DNA of 52,162 nucleotides from a virus, in IMG/VR virus record IMGVR_UViG_3300043449_000682, positions 1 to 52,162 of that record; one strand, written 5' to 3'. Of this stretch, positions 43,932-52,162 are shown one piece after another (position 1 is the stretch's first letter; each line of letters starts with the position of its first letter). Position numbers and translations under genes: made by a program. The notes below the pieces were generated by a model that worked only from the letters and a program-made list of their open reading frames with translations, was not told the DNA's origin and did no database searches.

Positions 43932-46900
43932 ATGTCTACTCCATCAAACCTATACGCAGAAAAGGTGTTTGCAGAACACCCAATAGGGTTATGGGCTCTT
44001 GATGATAATGCCGACTATATTTCGTTAATATCAGAACAGCAAAGAGATCTGTCTGCTTGGAGAATTTTTGGTGGTACGGCATCAGAGTATACGGATTCCA
44101 TAGGCGAACCATTTATTAATAGTTATGTGGGAAAAATTACCGCAAATCAAATTCCTACAAAAACTGCCTCTATAACTGCCATAAGTCCAGAGATCGTTAA
44201 TGTAAAAGACCTAAATGCATACCTAGGAACTTTTTCCGTTGGAGGATATTTTTATTCAGAAAGTTCTTATATTACTGGGTTTTCAATAGGTTATCAGTAC
44301 ACCGATAAAACCAGTGAAACAGAAATCCGTCATGTAAAGAATTTTGATACAGTGGTAAATAATAACTGGATATTTATAGCAGAAACATTTGATATCCCAG
44401 CGGATGACTCAGGTATTAGGATTGTTTTTAAAATTAACTTTGTTGGAGATGAAGAGGTTGAGCATGCATTTAGAATAAATGGTATAACTCTTGGTCAGTG
44501 GTCAGAAGAATTTTCTTCCACTTCTCTTGGAGTAAACACCATCAGCATTCCATCAAATATTTCTATTGCTCCACAGAGCGGAATTGTTGCAAAGTGCTAT
44601 GGACTACAAGAACTGAATGGGTATTACCTTTCTTCTGATAAAATGCTAAAGGCAAAAAATTCTGGTATCCCTTTAGTTTATGGAACTACTGGCCATACAA
44701 CCTTGTATGAAAATAACGGCCTACCATCGCTAATCGTTCCTGCATCTGGAATGCTAAACTCTTCTGGACAGTATAAACAGTATACTCTAGAGACATGGCT
44801 AAGGGTAAACTCGTATACAAATGATGTAAAAAGAATTATTGGGCCACTCGGCTCCTCAGATGGAATTTATGTTGATGGCCCAGCAATTGGTTTAAAAATT
44901 GGAAATGAGTATAGGACAAACTACGTGGGCGAATGGACTAGGCCCATGCTTGTTCACCTAAAGGTTGGAAAGGATACTGCATCTCTCTTGATAAATGGAG
45001 ATGAAGTAATATCTATACCATACTCACAAGAGTTAGCAAATCTTCCATCAAAATTAGACGGTAACGATAAAGATCAAGATTGGATTGGCTTTTATGCTTA
45101 TGACGATGTATCTCCAGTAGATATAGACTGTGTTGGCATTTATCCTTATTTGGTTGCTAACCAGGTTGCAAAAAGAAGGTATGTCTTTGGCCAAGGAGTT
45201 GAAGTTCCAGAGAACATCAATACCTCATATAGCGGAACATCTGTTGCAATAGACTATTCATTTGCTGACTATACAGCAAACTATTCCTATCCAAAAACAG
45301 GATCTTGGAGTCAGGGTTTCAGCGATAATATATCAACAGCAAATAGATCTATATCTGTAATCTCTCACCCACTTCCAGAACTAGTTCTTTCTTCTAAAAC
45401 AAGTTCAGAACTATTCGAAGATAACAAAGTTGCAAATGCTACAGAGAACACAAATAACTTTTTTTATGATGAAAGAGAATATTTTTCACTTAGGCCCAAT
45501 GACTCATGGAATAGCGTTTCTGGGTATTTGTTTTTTGAAAACTTTGATATTTTAAAAACTCCGATTTCTGCATTCTACGGGTGCTTTCAGTTAAAGGCTA
45601 ATGTTTCAACACCGCAAATACTTTTTAAAATTGAAAAAGAAAACACGTCAAACTACTTTAAAATACAAGTAGAAAATAATACTTTAAAGTATATTATAAG
45701 CACAAATGGACAATCAGAAACCCTATATAGTTCTGAAATTTTAAATAGCAATGAATTTTTTGAGGCAGGTATTAATATTCCGAAGTTTGTAGAAATCTTT
45801 GGAAATCCTGCATCAGACTTTTTTGGTTCTTTTGCAGACCTAAGAATGTATGTTGGTGGAGATAAAACAAATACAGGAACATTTGCTGGCAAGATTTATA
45901 ATGTTGGGTTTGCAACAAAGTACAATTTCCAAAAAATTAAAAATCTTTTTAATGAGGTAGGAGTTCCAAAACTTAATGAGGATCTATTTTTTGTTTACCA
46001 AAATAACGAAATAGTTGATATTGATGCAGGTATAGACACAACATCTTTACCACCTTATGGAGGCTCAACAGACACATACCCAGGAGCAATATCTGGCGGA
46101 GGAGTGGTTCTTTTAGAAGAAGACTTCTTAATTGAACATACAGCAAGTTATACTCTTGTCCCAGATATTTTGTTTGATACATATACTCTTGCCGTTGCAG
46201 CAAATGCTTACTGGGAAGATAATCTTCCTTTGACATATTTTGCAGAGTCTGTTTTTGATAAGAGGGGGGATCAATATTTTGACCTTGACTTTATCCAGTT
46301 TAACATTAACTATCCTATACCAACAAAGACGGTTGCAATAGAAACAGATCCTATTGACTGGACATACGGAGACCTTGCTAACCAGTACGGCGCACCAGTT
46401 CAAAGAACTTACGAATCATTAGATAACTATCTATTTACTGGATACAACGATTATGAAGACCTAAAGAATAAAGTTTCAAAAGATTATAGATACGATACTG
46501 ATGGATCAATTGTAAAGACGTATATAACATTTCAATATACTGAACTTGGAGCAAACGCAACATCTGCTTACTTTACTAAAATTGAGAGACCTTCAAGAAA
46601 TGGAGTGCTGATCCCAGGTTCTGACTGGATGACAACTAAATACGAAGTTGTTGATAATATGATTATCTATCCACCTTCTGGTGTTGACTTTAATGATTTA
46701 TCAATAGTTACTCATATAGATATCAATGTAAAAAATTCTCAGATAAATAATGTAAGTATTAAGAATATGTCTTATGCGTCTCAAGCACTAAACGAATCAG
46801 ATGCAAGCCCTATTGGTACGAGATTTGGAACACCTATATATCCATATACAAAAACTGGAATTTACTATAACTTTAAAAAGAATAACCCATTTTCAATTTA

Positions 46901-47672
46901 CAACTCTTCTTCTCCGTATCTTTATTTGACAAAGACAAGCGGTATTCAATTAAAGGGGGAATATGATCCTCTAGTAAATAGAGGGCTTATGGTTCCAGTT
47001 AATGCAAGCAGGGCAGAAGGATTTAGAGTTATTGCAATGCAACTTGCAATTAGATTTGATGGAGACTACTTCCCATATGCTCCAACACAGATTTTTGAAA
47101 TAGAGAGTAAAGGTTCATACATTAAGTTCTATCTTGTAGCATGTGATCCAAGTGGGAGACGAGCAAAAATTTATGCAATTGATACAAAGACTGGGCTTGT
47201 TCAAAATGGAATAGGATTTTACTGGAATGGTAAAATTGTAAAAGAGCCAGTTGTGACTCTACAGGACTGGGGATTCCTTGGTATTAGTTTCTCAGATAGT
47301 CTAGACTTCTCATATTTCGAGGGGGCTATTAGATTAACTGGCCCACTTCTATTTAATAACATATCTTTCTATCAGTCGACAAACCTTCAAGAGGTTCAGA
47401 ACGTGTCTGAGCGACCTTGGTTTAGGGTCAAGGTCCTAAATTCAACAGATTTAGACTGGAAATTCTGGAATACTGGATCATTTAACTGGAATAAGGTACT
47501 TGTTTTGTCTGAAACTAGTTATTATGGTGTAAACCCATCAGAGGTTTATAAGAGTTATACGGGCACCAACAAGATTATAGTGGATGATGACAAGGTTCTA
47601 AGGTTTGGAAACTACAAATATACAGGGTATTCGGATATTGGCTGGAACCAAATAGTCGTTGATCCAGTTTAA
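43932..47672 (+). CDS. Large tail protein with LamG-like domain
   Basis: 1246 aa. A concanavalin/LamG-like module lies around residues 280-370 (YTLETWLRVNSYTNDVKRII, KDTASLLINGDEVISIPYSQ), with repeated beta segments throughout, typical of tail-tip or minor tail proteins that bind glycans. A TAAAAT box lies 9 nt before the ATG. No tape measure is visible in this window, so this may be a tip or baseplate hub. Confidence 0.7.
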   Translation: MSTPSNLYAEKVFAEHPIGLWALDDNADYISLISEQQRDLSAWRIFGGTASEYTDSIGEPFINSYVGKITANQIPTKTASITAISPEIVNVKDLNAYLGTFSVGGYFYSESSYITGFSIGYQYTDKTSETEIRHVKNFDTVVNNNWIFIAETFDIPADDSGIRIVFKINFVGDEEVEHAFRINGITLGQWSEEFSSTSLGVNTISIPSNISIAPQSGIVAKCYGLQELNGYYLSSDKMLKAKNSGIPLVYGTTGHTTLYENNGLPSLIVPASGMLNSSGQYKQYTLETWLRVNSYTNDVKRIIGPLGSSDGIYVDGPAIGLKIGNEYRTNYVGEWTRPMLVHLKVGKDTASLLINGDEVISIPYSQELANLPSKLDGNDKDQDWIGFYAYDDVSPVDIDCVGIYPYLVANQVAKRRYVFGQGVEVPENINTSYSGTSVAIDYSFADYTANYSYPKTGSWSQGFSDNISTANRSISVISHPLPELVLSSKTSSELFEDNKVANATENTNNFFYDEREYFSLRPNDSWNSVSGYLFFENFDILKTPISAFYGCFQLKANVSTPQILFKIEKENTSNYFKIQVENNTLKYIISTNGQSETLYSSEILNSNEFFEAGINIPKFVEIFGNPASDFFGSFADLRMYVGGDKTNTGTFAGKIYNVGFATKYNFQKIKNLFNEVGVPKLNEDLFFVYQNNEIVDIDAGIDTTSLPPYGGSTDTYPGAISGGGVVLLEEDFLIEHTASYTLVPDILFDTYTLAVAANAYWEDNLPLTYFAESVFDKRGDQYFDLDFIQFNINYPIPTKTVAIETDPIDWTYGDLANQYGAPVQRTYESLDNYLFTGYNDYEDLKNKVSKDYRYDTDGSIVKTYITFQYTELGANATSAYFTKIERPSRNGVLIPGSDWMTTKYEVVDNMIIYPPSGVDFNDLSIVTHIDINVKNSQINNVSIKNMSYASQALNESDASPIGTRFGTPIYPYTKTGIYYNFKKNNPFSIYNSSSPYLYLTKTSGIQLKGEYDPLVNRGLMVPVNASRAEGFRVIAMQLAIRFDGDYFPYAPTQIFEIESKGSYIKFYLVACDPSGRRAKIYAIDTKTGLVQNGIGFYWNGKIVKEPVVTLQDWGFLGISFSDSLDFSYFEGAIRLTGPLLFNNISFYQSTNLQEVQNVSERPWFRVKVLNSTDLDWKFWNTGSFNWNKVLVLSETSYYGVNPSEVYKSYTGTNKIIVDDDKVLRFGNYKYTGYSDIGWNQIVVDPV

Positions 47673-47677
47673 TATGG

Positions 47678-47683
47678 TATACT
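47678..47683 (+). promoter_or_regulatory. -10 box TATACT, leaderless
   Basis: TGGTATACT, 7 nt before ATG 47691; first promoter of the head-gene cluster. Confidence 0.6.
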
Positions 47684-47690
47684 TATAGTT

Positions 47691-48077
47691 ATGGATTCAC
47701 TAATAGACCCAAAAACTGGTCAACCAATTGTAAAGAATGTCAGACGTCAGGTAATTGAAAAGAATTACGACTGGGGTCTTTATGTGTATAAAAAAGCAAA
47801 TGGAAAATGGTTTACAGACGGCAATGGGTCTGTCCTAAATATTCCTTCAGATAAAAACGATATTTCAAGAATGGCAGAACTAAAAAAGACTGCTATGCAT
47901 TATGGAGACCCAGGAGATGGAACATGCGTATTTGTCCCAGGGCTAACAAGAGTAAGCGAAGAAGAATATTCAGAGCAGGTTGATCGTCTAAAGGCTGGGC
48001 TTATCCCTTCACTAAATGACCTTGGTGCTGTACAGGCAGCAAAGGACACAATTGCTAAGTATGGGGACGAGGGCTAA
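47691..48077 (+). CDS. Hypothetical head-cluster protein
   Basis: 128 aa (NVRRQVIEKNYDWGLYVYKK, GDGTCVFVPGLTRVSEEEYS). Directly upstream of the portal gene (2 bp gap); a head-completion or adaptor role is possible but not shown. Family not recognised. Confidence 0.65.
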   Translation: MDSLIDPKTGQPIVKNVRRQVIEKNYDWGLYVYKKANGKWFTDGNGSVLNIPSDKNDISRMAELKKTAMHYGDPGDGTCVFVPGLTRVSEEEYSEQVDRLKAGLIPSLNDLGAVQAAKDTIAKYGDEG

Positions 48078-48079
48078 TC

Positions 48080-49672
48080 ATGCAAGATGATGAGTATGAG
48101 ATTGGTGCAAGAATTGACGATGCTCCAAAAAAGGATGACACATTTTCTAAGTCAGACCCATTTAATGGTAATTGGGAAACACTAAAAACCTTAGACGGTC
48201 TAGATTCAAACTTTAAAAGACGAACAAGCAGAATGTCAACCAAGATGGTTGAGCCAACTACGCAATACACAACAGCAGCACTTGCTGGAAAAAGCGGTAT
48301 TGATGGAGCACAGTCAAAAGAAATAAACCCAGGCCTAGTCTATGTAAACGGCTACGGAATGTTTGATGTAATCACACCTCCGTGGAATCTTTATGAATTA
48401 GCAAACTACTACGATACATCGTTTGCAAACCACGCAGCAATTGATGCAAAGGTTGAGAACATCGTTGGTCTTGGGTACGAGTTCAAGGTTTCTCCAAGAA
48501 CCATGCTTAGGCTTGAGGCATCAGAAGATAATAGTGCTACACAAAAAGCACGTAAAAGAATTGAAAGAGCAAAGATTGAAATGCGTGACTGGCTAGAGTC
48601 TCTCAATGATGATGACTCATTCACAGCCACAATGGAAAAGGTTTATACAGATTTACAGTCAACAGGAAATGGCTACCTAGAAATTGGTAGAACAACTCGT
48701 GGAGAAATAGGATACGTTGGACATATACCAGCAACAACGATGCGAGTAAGAAGAATAAGAGACGGATATGTTCAGATCATTGGAAACAAAATTGTTTATT
48801 TCCGTAACTTTGGAGCAAAGAATCAGAACCCACTAACAACAGATGCTAGACCAAATGAGATTATTCACTTTAAGCAATACTCACCTCTAAATACATTTTA
48901 TGGAGTGCCAGATATTATGTCGGCAATTAACTCACTACATGGAGACTCTCTTGCTTCACAATATAATATCGACTATTTTGCAAATAAAGCAGTCCCAAGA
49001 TATGTTGTAACATTAAAGGGTGCGAAACTTTCTGGAGATGCAGAAGACAAGATGTTTAGATTCTTGCAGACAAGTCTCAGAGGGCAGTCTCACAGAACGC
49101 TATATATTCCACTTCCAGGTGATAGCGAAAATAATAAAGTTGAATTTAAGATGGAGCCCATCGAAGACGGTATACAGGACGGCTCATTTAAAGAGTATCG
49201 TAAACAAAACCGTGATGATATCCTGGTAGCACATCAAGTGCCACTGTCTAAACTTGGAGGTGGCGATTCTGGTTCTATTGCAGCAGCACTTGCACAGGAT
49301 CGCACCTTTAAGGAGCAGGTTGCAAGACCAGCACAGAGACAACTTGAAAAGATGATCAACAAGATAATTCGTGAAAAGACAGACATCATTGAGTTTGTGT
49401 TTAACGAGTTGACGCTAACAGATGAGATTGCACAGTCTCAGATCCTTGAAAGATATGTTAAGAATCAGATCATGACTCCTAACGAAGCAAGAGTTGTTTT
49501 GGATATGCCACAAAGAGATGGTGGAGATGATGTGTTAGACCTGAGTCCAGCAGCATCAGCAGAAGCAAGAACAATAAGATCAAGAGACGCAGAAAGAACA
49601 AACAACAATTCTGATAGTCCATCAACTGTTGCAGGCCGAAATCCAAAAGGAGAAGGGCGCTCTGCTCAATAA
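48080..49672 (+). CDS. Portal protein (PBSX/HK97-like)
   Basis: 530 aa. IIHFKQYSPLNTFYGVPDIM and SQYNIDYFANKAVPRYVV are the conserved portal strings, with an Asp/Asn-rich acidic N-terminus and a C-terminal charged tail. The portal forms the dodecameric DNA gate in the head. Length is usual. Followed by an oxygenase-like gene and the prohead protease. Confidence 0.9.
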   Translation: MQDDEYEIGARIDDAPKKDDTFSKSDPFNGNWETLKTLDGLDSNFKRRTSRMSTKMVEPTTQYTTAALAGKSGIDGAQSKEINPGLVYVNGYGMFDVITPPWNLYELANYYDTSFANHAAIDAKVENIVGLGYEFKVSPRTMLRLEASEDNSATQKARKRIERAKIEMRDWLESLNDDDSFTATMEKVYTDLQSTGNGYLEIGRTTRGEIGYVGHIPATTMRVRRIRDGYVQIIGNKIVYFRNFGAKNQNPLTTDARPNEIIHFKQYSPLNTFYGVPDIMSAINSLHGDSLASQYNIDYFANKAVPRYVVTLKGAKLSGDAEDKMFRFLQTSLRGQSHRTLYIPLPGDSENNKVEFKMEPIEDGIQDGSFKEYRKQNRDDILVAHQVPLSKLGGGDSGSIAAALAQDRTFKEQVARPAQRQLEKMINKIIREKTDIIEFVFNELTLTDEIAQSQILERYVKNQIMTPNEARVVLDMPQRDGGDDVLDLSPAASAEARTIRSRDAERTNNNSDSPSTVAGRNPKGEGRSAQ

Positions 49673-50265
49673 TGAAATCTATACATAAGTCTAATTTCTT
49701 TAACGATAGTGATTTTGATAAAATAAAAGAAAGCGTATACGCAAAAATAAATGACGAGTTTGGTCTTGCTTATGCAGAAGACTGTACAAGAAGTTACAGA
49801 ATAACCTTTTTACCAATCAATGTTCAGGATCTTTTGCTAGATAGAGCAAAGCAAGAAACTGGAGATGACTCAATCCAAATCCTATACAACCAGATCGTCA
49901 AGTATCAGATTAAAGATGGCGTATCTCCAAAACTGAAAAGGCACAAAGATGTTGCAGTTGGAGAGTGGGTAATGGACATAGTTCTTGATTCTACTATAGA
50001 CTGGCCTATCGTTATTGAGGACCAGAGTTTTTCAAATACTACAAACTCCGTGACTTTTATTCGTGGCGAAGAAGAGCCTCACTGGAGACCAGACTTCCCA
50101 TCTGAGGATCAAGAGGATTTTGTCCTACTCCTTTTTGTTCATCTAGCAAACAAAGGTAGCAACCATGCAAAGATTTCTAGGCAGGTGCTTGAGATGGGGG
50201 AAGCAAAAGCAGATTCTTTCTTGAGGTCGGTAGTCCCATCATGGGGCAAAAAGTATAACGTATAG
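49672..50265 (+). CDS. Possible 2OG oxygenase-fold protein
   Basis: 197 aa, starting in an overlap with the portal stop (TAATG). KLKRHKDVAVGEWVMDIVL gives a possible H-x-D pair; HWRPDFPSEDQEDFVLLLFV gives a distal His and a beta strand. This is a weak P4H-like pattern. Position between portal and protease suggests a conserved head-cluster role. Confidence 0.5.
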   Translation: MKSIHKSNFFNDSDFDKIKESVYAKINDEFGLAYAEDCTRSYRITFLPINVQDLLLDRAKQETGDDSIQILYNQIVKYQIKDGVSPKLKRHKDVAVGEWVMDIVLDSTIDWPIVIEDQSFSNTTNSVTFIRGEEEPHWRPDFPSEDQEDFVLLLFVHLANKGSNHAKISRQVLEMGEAKADSFLRSVVPSWGKKYNV

Positions 50266-50305
50266 GATTTAGGTCTCAATATTCAAGATATAAAAAAAGG
50301 TGGTA

Positions 50306-50317
50306 TATAATATAATG
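50306..50317 (+). promoter_or_regulatory. -10 box TATAAT before the prohead protease
   Basis: TGGTATATAAT; TATAAT (50306-50311) lies 3 nt before ATG 50315 and 6 nt before GTG 50318, so GTG 50318 may be the true leaderless start. Confidence 0.5.
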
Positions 50318-51652
50318 GTGAGCAATATATCAAAGGCCCATTGGAATTCAGATGGGGAAAATCTTCGTCTTTCGATGCCTTTTAATAAGGTAGACAAAGA
50401 GAGACGTATCGTTTCAGGTTTTGCATCTCTTGACAATCTTGACAAGCAGATGGATATTGTAACATCTGAAGCATCTATGAATGCGTTTGCAAAGTTTCGT
50501 GGTAACATTAGAGAAATGCATCAGCCACTAGCAGTAGGCAAGATGGTAAACTTTAAAGAAGATAAATACTTCGATCCAGAATCAAAGAAGTTCTATAAGG
50601 GTGTTTTTGTATCAGCATATGTTTCAAAGGGCGCACAGGACACTTGGGAAAAGGTTCTTGATGGAACACTTACTGGTTTTTCAATTGGCGGAAGAATGAA
50701 TAAGTGGGATGACGCATATGATGAGAAGTCAGACTCACAGATTAGAATTATTAAGGAATATGATTTGGTAGAGTTGAGTCTTGTTGATTCACCAGCAAAT
50801 CAGTTTGCAAACATTGTTTCAGTTGAAAAGGTTGATGGCGTAGATGTTATCAAAGCAGACTCAACAGTGTTAGAAAATGTTTTTTATGATAAAGAAAATG
50901 GAATTGTTATTGCATCTGAAAACGAGTCAGAACTTAGCCCAGTTACTGGAGAGCAGATGGAGAACATAGGATTCGTTGAAAAAACGGATGATGAAAAAAC
51001 AAACATGATAAAATTCTTAGTTGATAGTGCTAAAGGCATTAATACTTCTAAGATTAACAAGGAGGTACAACCTATGACAAAATCAAAAACACAAGTTGAA
51101 AAAACAGATGTAGTTGAAGATGTTGTGGTCGCTCCAGAGGCAGATGCCGTGGTTGAAGAAGTTACCGAAGAAGTTGCAAAGGCAGAAGAGACAGAGACAG
51201 CAGATGTTGTCAAGTCAGACGAAGCACCAGCAGCAGAAACTGAAGAAGCACCAGTTGCTGAAGCAGTTGAAAAAGTAGCAGACGCAGACGCAAATGTATC
51301 TAAGTCAGATGATGTAGTTGTTGAAGCAATTGCAGAAATCAAGAATAATCTAACATCAGCCTTTAGCGATCTATTATCAACAGTAAAGTCTTTGCAAGCA
51401 GAAGTAGAACTTCTTAAGTCTTCAAAGGTAGATGTTGATACAGTAAAGGATTCATTTGCAGCAGTTGCAAAAGATATTGCAGCAGTATCAAGTGAGTTTA
51501 ATGAATTTGGAAAACGAGTAGACGCTGTGGAAGCAGACACCGCATTCCGAAAGTCTGGAGATATCGGCGATATCTTCCAGTCTCAGCCTGAAATGGTTGA
51601 AAAATCCCTATGGGGCGGTAGTTTCCTCAAAACAGCCGATCTATTCAAATGA
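50315..51652 (+). CDS. Prohead protease with C-terminal scaffold
   Basis: 445 aa. Residues 1-180 are the HK97 prohead protease (U35/S78): IVSGFASLDNLDKQMDIV, catalytic His69 (REMHQPL) and Ser123 (LTGFSIGG). The C-terminal part is an acidic helical scaffold (VVEEVTEEVAKAEETETADV, coiled coil to the end). The protease removes scaffold and capsid N-termini during maturation. An internal start (51074) can make the scaffold alone. Confidence 0.88.
   Translation: MVSNISKAHWNSDGENLRLSMPFNKVDKERRIVSGFASLDNLDKQMDIVTSEASMNAFAKFRGNIREMHQPLAVGKMVNFKEDKYFDPESKKFYKGVFVSAYVSKGAQDTWEKVLDGTLTGFSIGGRMNKWDDAYDEKSDSQIRIIKEYDLVELSLVDSPANQFANIVSVEKVDGVDVIKADSTVLENVFYDKENGIVIASENESELSPVTGEQMENIGFVEKTDDEKTNMIKFLVDSAKGINTSKINKEVQPMTKSKTQVEKTDVVEDVVVAPEADAVVEEVTEEVAKAEETETADVVKSDEAPAAETEEAPVAEAVEKVADADANVSKSDDVVVEAIAEIKNNLTSAFSDLLSTVKSLQAEVELLKSSKVDVDTVKDSFAAVAKDIAAVSSEFNEFGKRVDAVEADTAFRKSGDIGDIFQSQPEMVEKSLWGGSFLKTADLFK
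51074..51652 (+). CDS. Internal scaffold product of the protease gene
   Basis: 192 aa, in frame with the protease and beginning at Met254. AAGGAGGT lies 7 nt before this ATG, the best ribosome site in the window, so a separate scaffold protein is expected. Composition: acidic repeats with EEAP/AVEK then a coiled coil. This is the same trick as lambda C/Nu3. Confidence 0.7.
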   Translation: MTKSKTQVEKTDVVEDVVVAPEADAVVEEVTEEVAKAEETETADVVKSDEAPAAETEEAPVAEAVEKVADADANVSKSDDVVVEAIAEIKNNLTSAFSDLLSTVKSLQAEVELLKSSKVDVDTVKDSFAAVAKDIAAVSSEFNEFGKRVDAVEADTAFRKSGDIGDIFQSQPEMVEKSLWGGSFLKTADLFK

Positions 51653-51675
51653 ACAAATCACTAGGAGGTGACAAT

Positions 51676-52162
51676 ATGTCAGAAGAAATAATCAAAAACC
51701 AGCCAGGCGCTAGTGGAGATCTAGGTGGAACTGCACCAGGACTTTACCAGGGTCAAGGTGCTTTCGCATCAGGTGGAATTGGTGGAGTAGAAAACCCAGG
51801 TGCAAATACACTTGGTAACATTCCAACAGCAACTCTTGGATCTACAAGCGGAGCAAACGCTGTTAACCCTAGTGGTTCAGCGGCTTCTGGAATTTTGCGC
51901 CCTGAGCAGGCACGTCGTTTTATCGACTATGTTTGGGATGCAACAGTATTAGCAAAGGATGGCCGTCGTGTAACAATGAAGGCTAATTCTATGGAACTTG
52001 AGAAGGTAAACGTCGGTGAGCGTGTAATTCGTGCAGCAGCGCAAGCAGTTGGATCATACACAAACACAGGTGCAACATTCTCTAAGGTCGAACTTACTAC
52101 CAAGAAGATTCGTCTTGATTGGGAAGTAACAGCAGAATCATTGGAAGATGGTGTAGAAGGTG
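51676..52162 (+). CDS. Major capsid protein, N-terminal part (runs off the window)
   Basis: 162 residues visible. ILRPEQARRFIDYVWDATVL and VNVGERVIRAAAQAVGS are HK97-fold N-arm and E-loop-type strings. The first 70 residues are Gly/Ala/Ser-rich and may be a delta domain cut by the protease. GGAGGTG lies 5 nt before the ATG. Truncated at the window edge. Confidence 0.85.
   Translation, partial: MSEEIIKNQPGASGDLGGTAPGLYQGQGAFASGGIGGVENPGANTLGNIPTATLGSTSGANAVNPSGSAASGILRPEQARRFIDYVWDATVLAKDGRRVTMKANSMELEKVNVGERVIRAAAQAVGSYTNTGATFSKVELTTKKIRLDWEVTAESLEDGVEG

Noticed and set aside
50884-51540. Long minus-strand Ser/Thr frame
   Set aside because: Antisense of the acidic scaffold; codon bias of GAA/GCA repeats keeps it open.
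1-52162. Integrase, excisionase or attachment site
   Set aside because: No integrase-like frame and no matching direct repeats at tRNA ends were seen.

Overview
The window looks like a piece of the genome of a tailed double-stranded DNA phage (caudovirus). It carries an HK97-type head module (portal, prohead protease with an embedded scaffold, start of the major capsid gene), many tail-fibre genes, a lysozyme-like lysin, five tRNAs and dozens of tightly packed small genes. The host is probably an actinobacterium: there are DUF932 and Gp88-type proteins common in actinophages, an adenosylcobalamin-dependent ribonucleotide reductase, and many promoters that place a TATAAT box 5-7 nt before the start codon (leaderless mRNAs). 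Base composition is low in G+C by eye (near 40%), which would fit a low-GC freshwater actinobacterium; this host call is inference. No integrase, repressor or CRISPR array is visible, so I see no sign of lysogeny.

Layout. 1-490: four tRNAs (Met, Ile, Gly, Trp) and a structured RNA candidate, minus strand. 490-8980: minus-strand accessory island with a HAD phosphatase, an SGNH hydrolase, three sulfotransferase-like proteins, a luciferase-like monooxygenase fused to a 2OG-Fe(II) oxygenase fold, a second 2OG oxygenase, an HNH endonuclease, a lone plus-strand GIY-YIG-like gene and many tiny zinc-ribbon proteins. 8980-10070: gene-poor, with four DnaA boxes and short iterons, the best replication-origin candidate. 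10.1-21.4 kb: leftward early region of about 35 small genes in operons, a DUF932 gene, tRNA-Asp and a Gp88-like gene; the gaps between operons repeat the same parts (terminator, GGCCGGAAAAATTTT, CRP-like box, sometimes a DnaA box, TGTCAG-N10-TATACT promoter). 21.7-22.5 kb: short rightward operon. 22.6-24.0 kb: cytochrome P450 plus a Cys-rich 62-aa peptide. 24.0-24.95 kb: a DHH-like protein and partner on minus. 25-41 kb: rightward fibre and decoration genes, including collagen-like, VTP-repeat and GAF-repeat/Hint proteins, two oxygenase-type enzymes and a divergent lysin gene. 41.9-52.2 kb: class II RNR, a 1246-aa tail protein, portal, protease/scaffold and capsid.

How it works together. Right-arm genes build the virion and lyse the cell; the left arm supplies early small proteins, RNA and nucleotide functions and an unusual set of modification enzymes (sulfotransferases, oxygenases, P450). 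Regulation can be read from the DNA: nearly gene-by-gene leaderless promoters in the right arm and accessory island, and in the early region operon promoters with a TGTCAG element and perfect TGTGA-N6-TCACA sites that a host CRP/GlxR-type regulator could bind.
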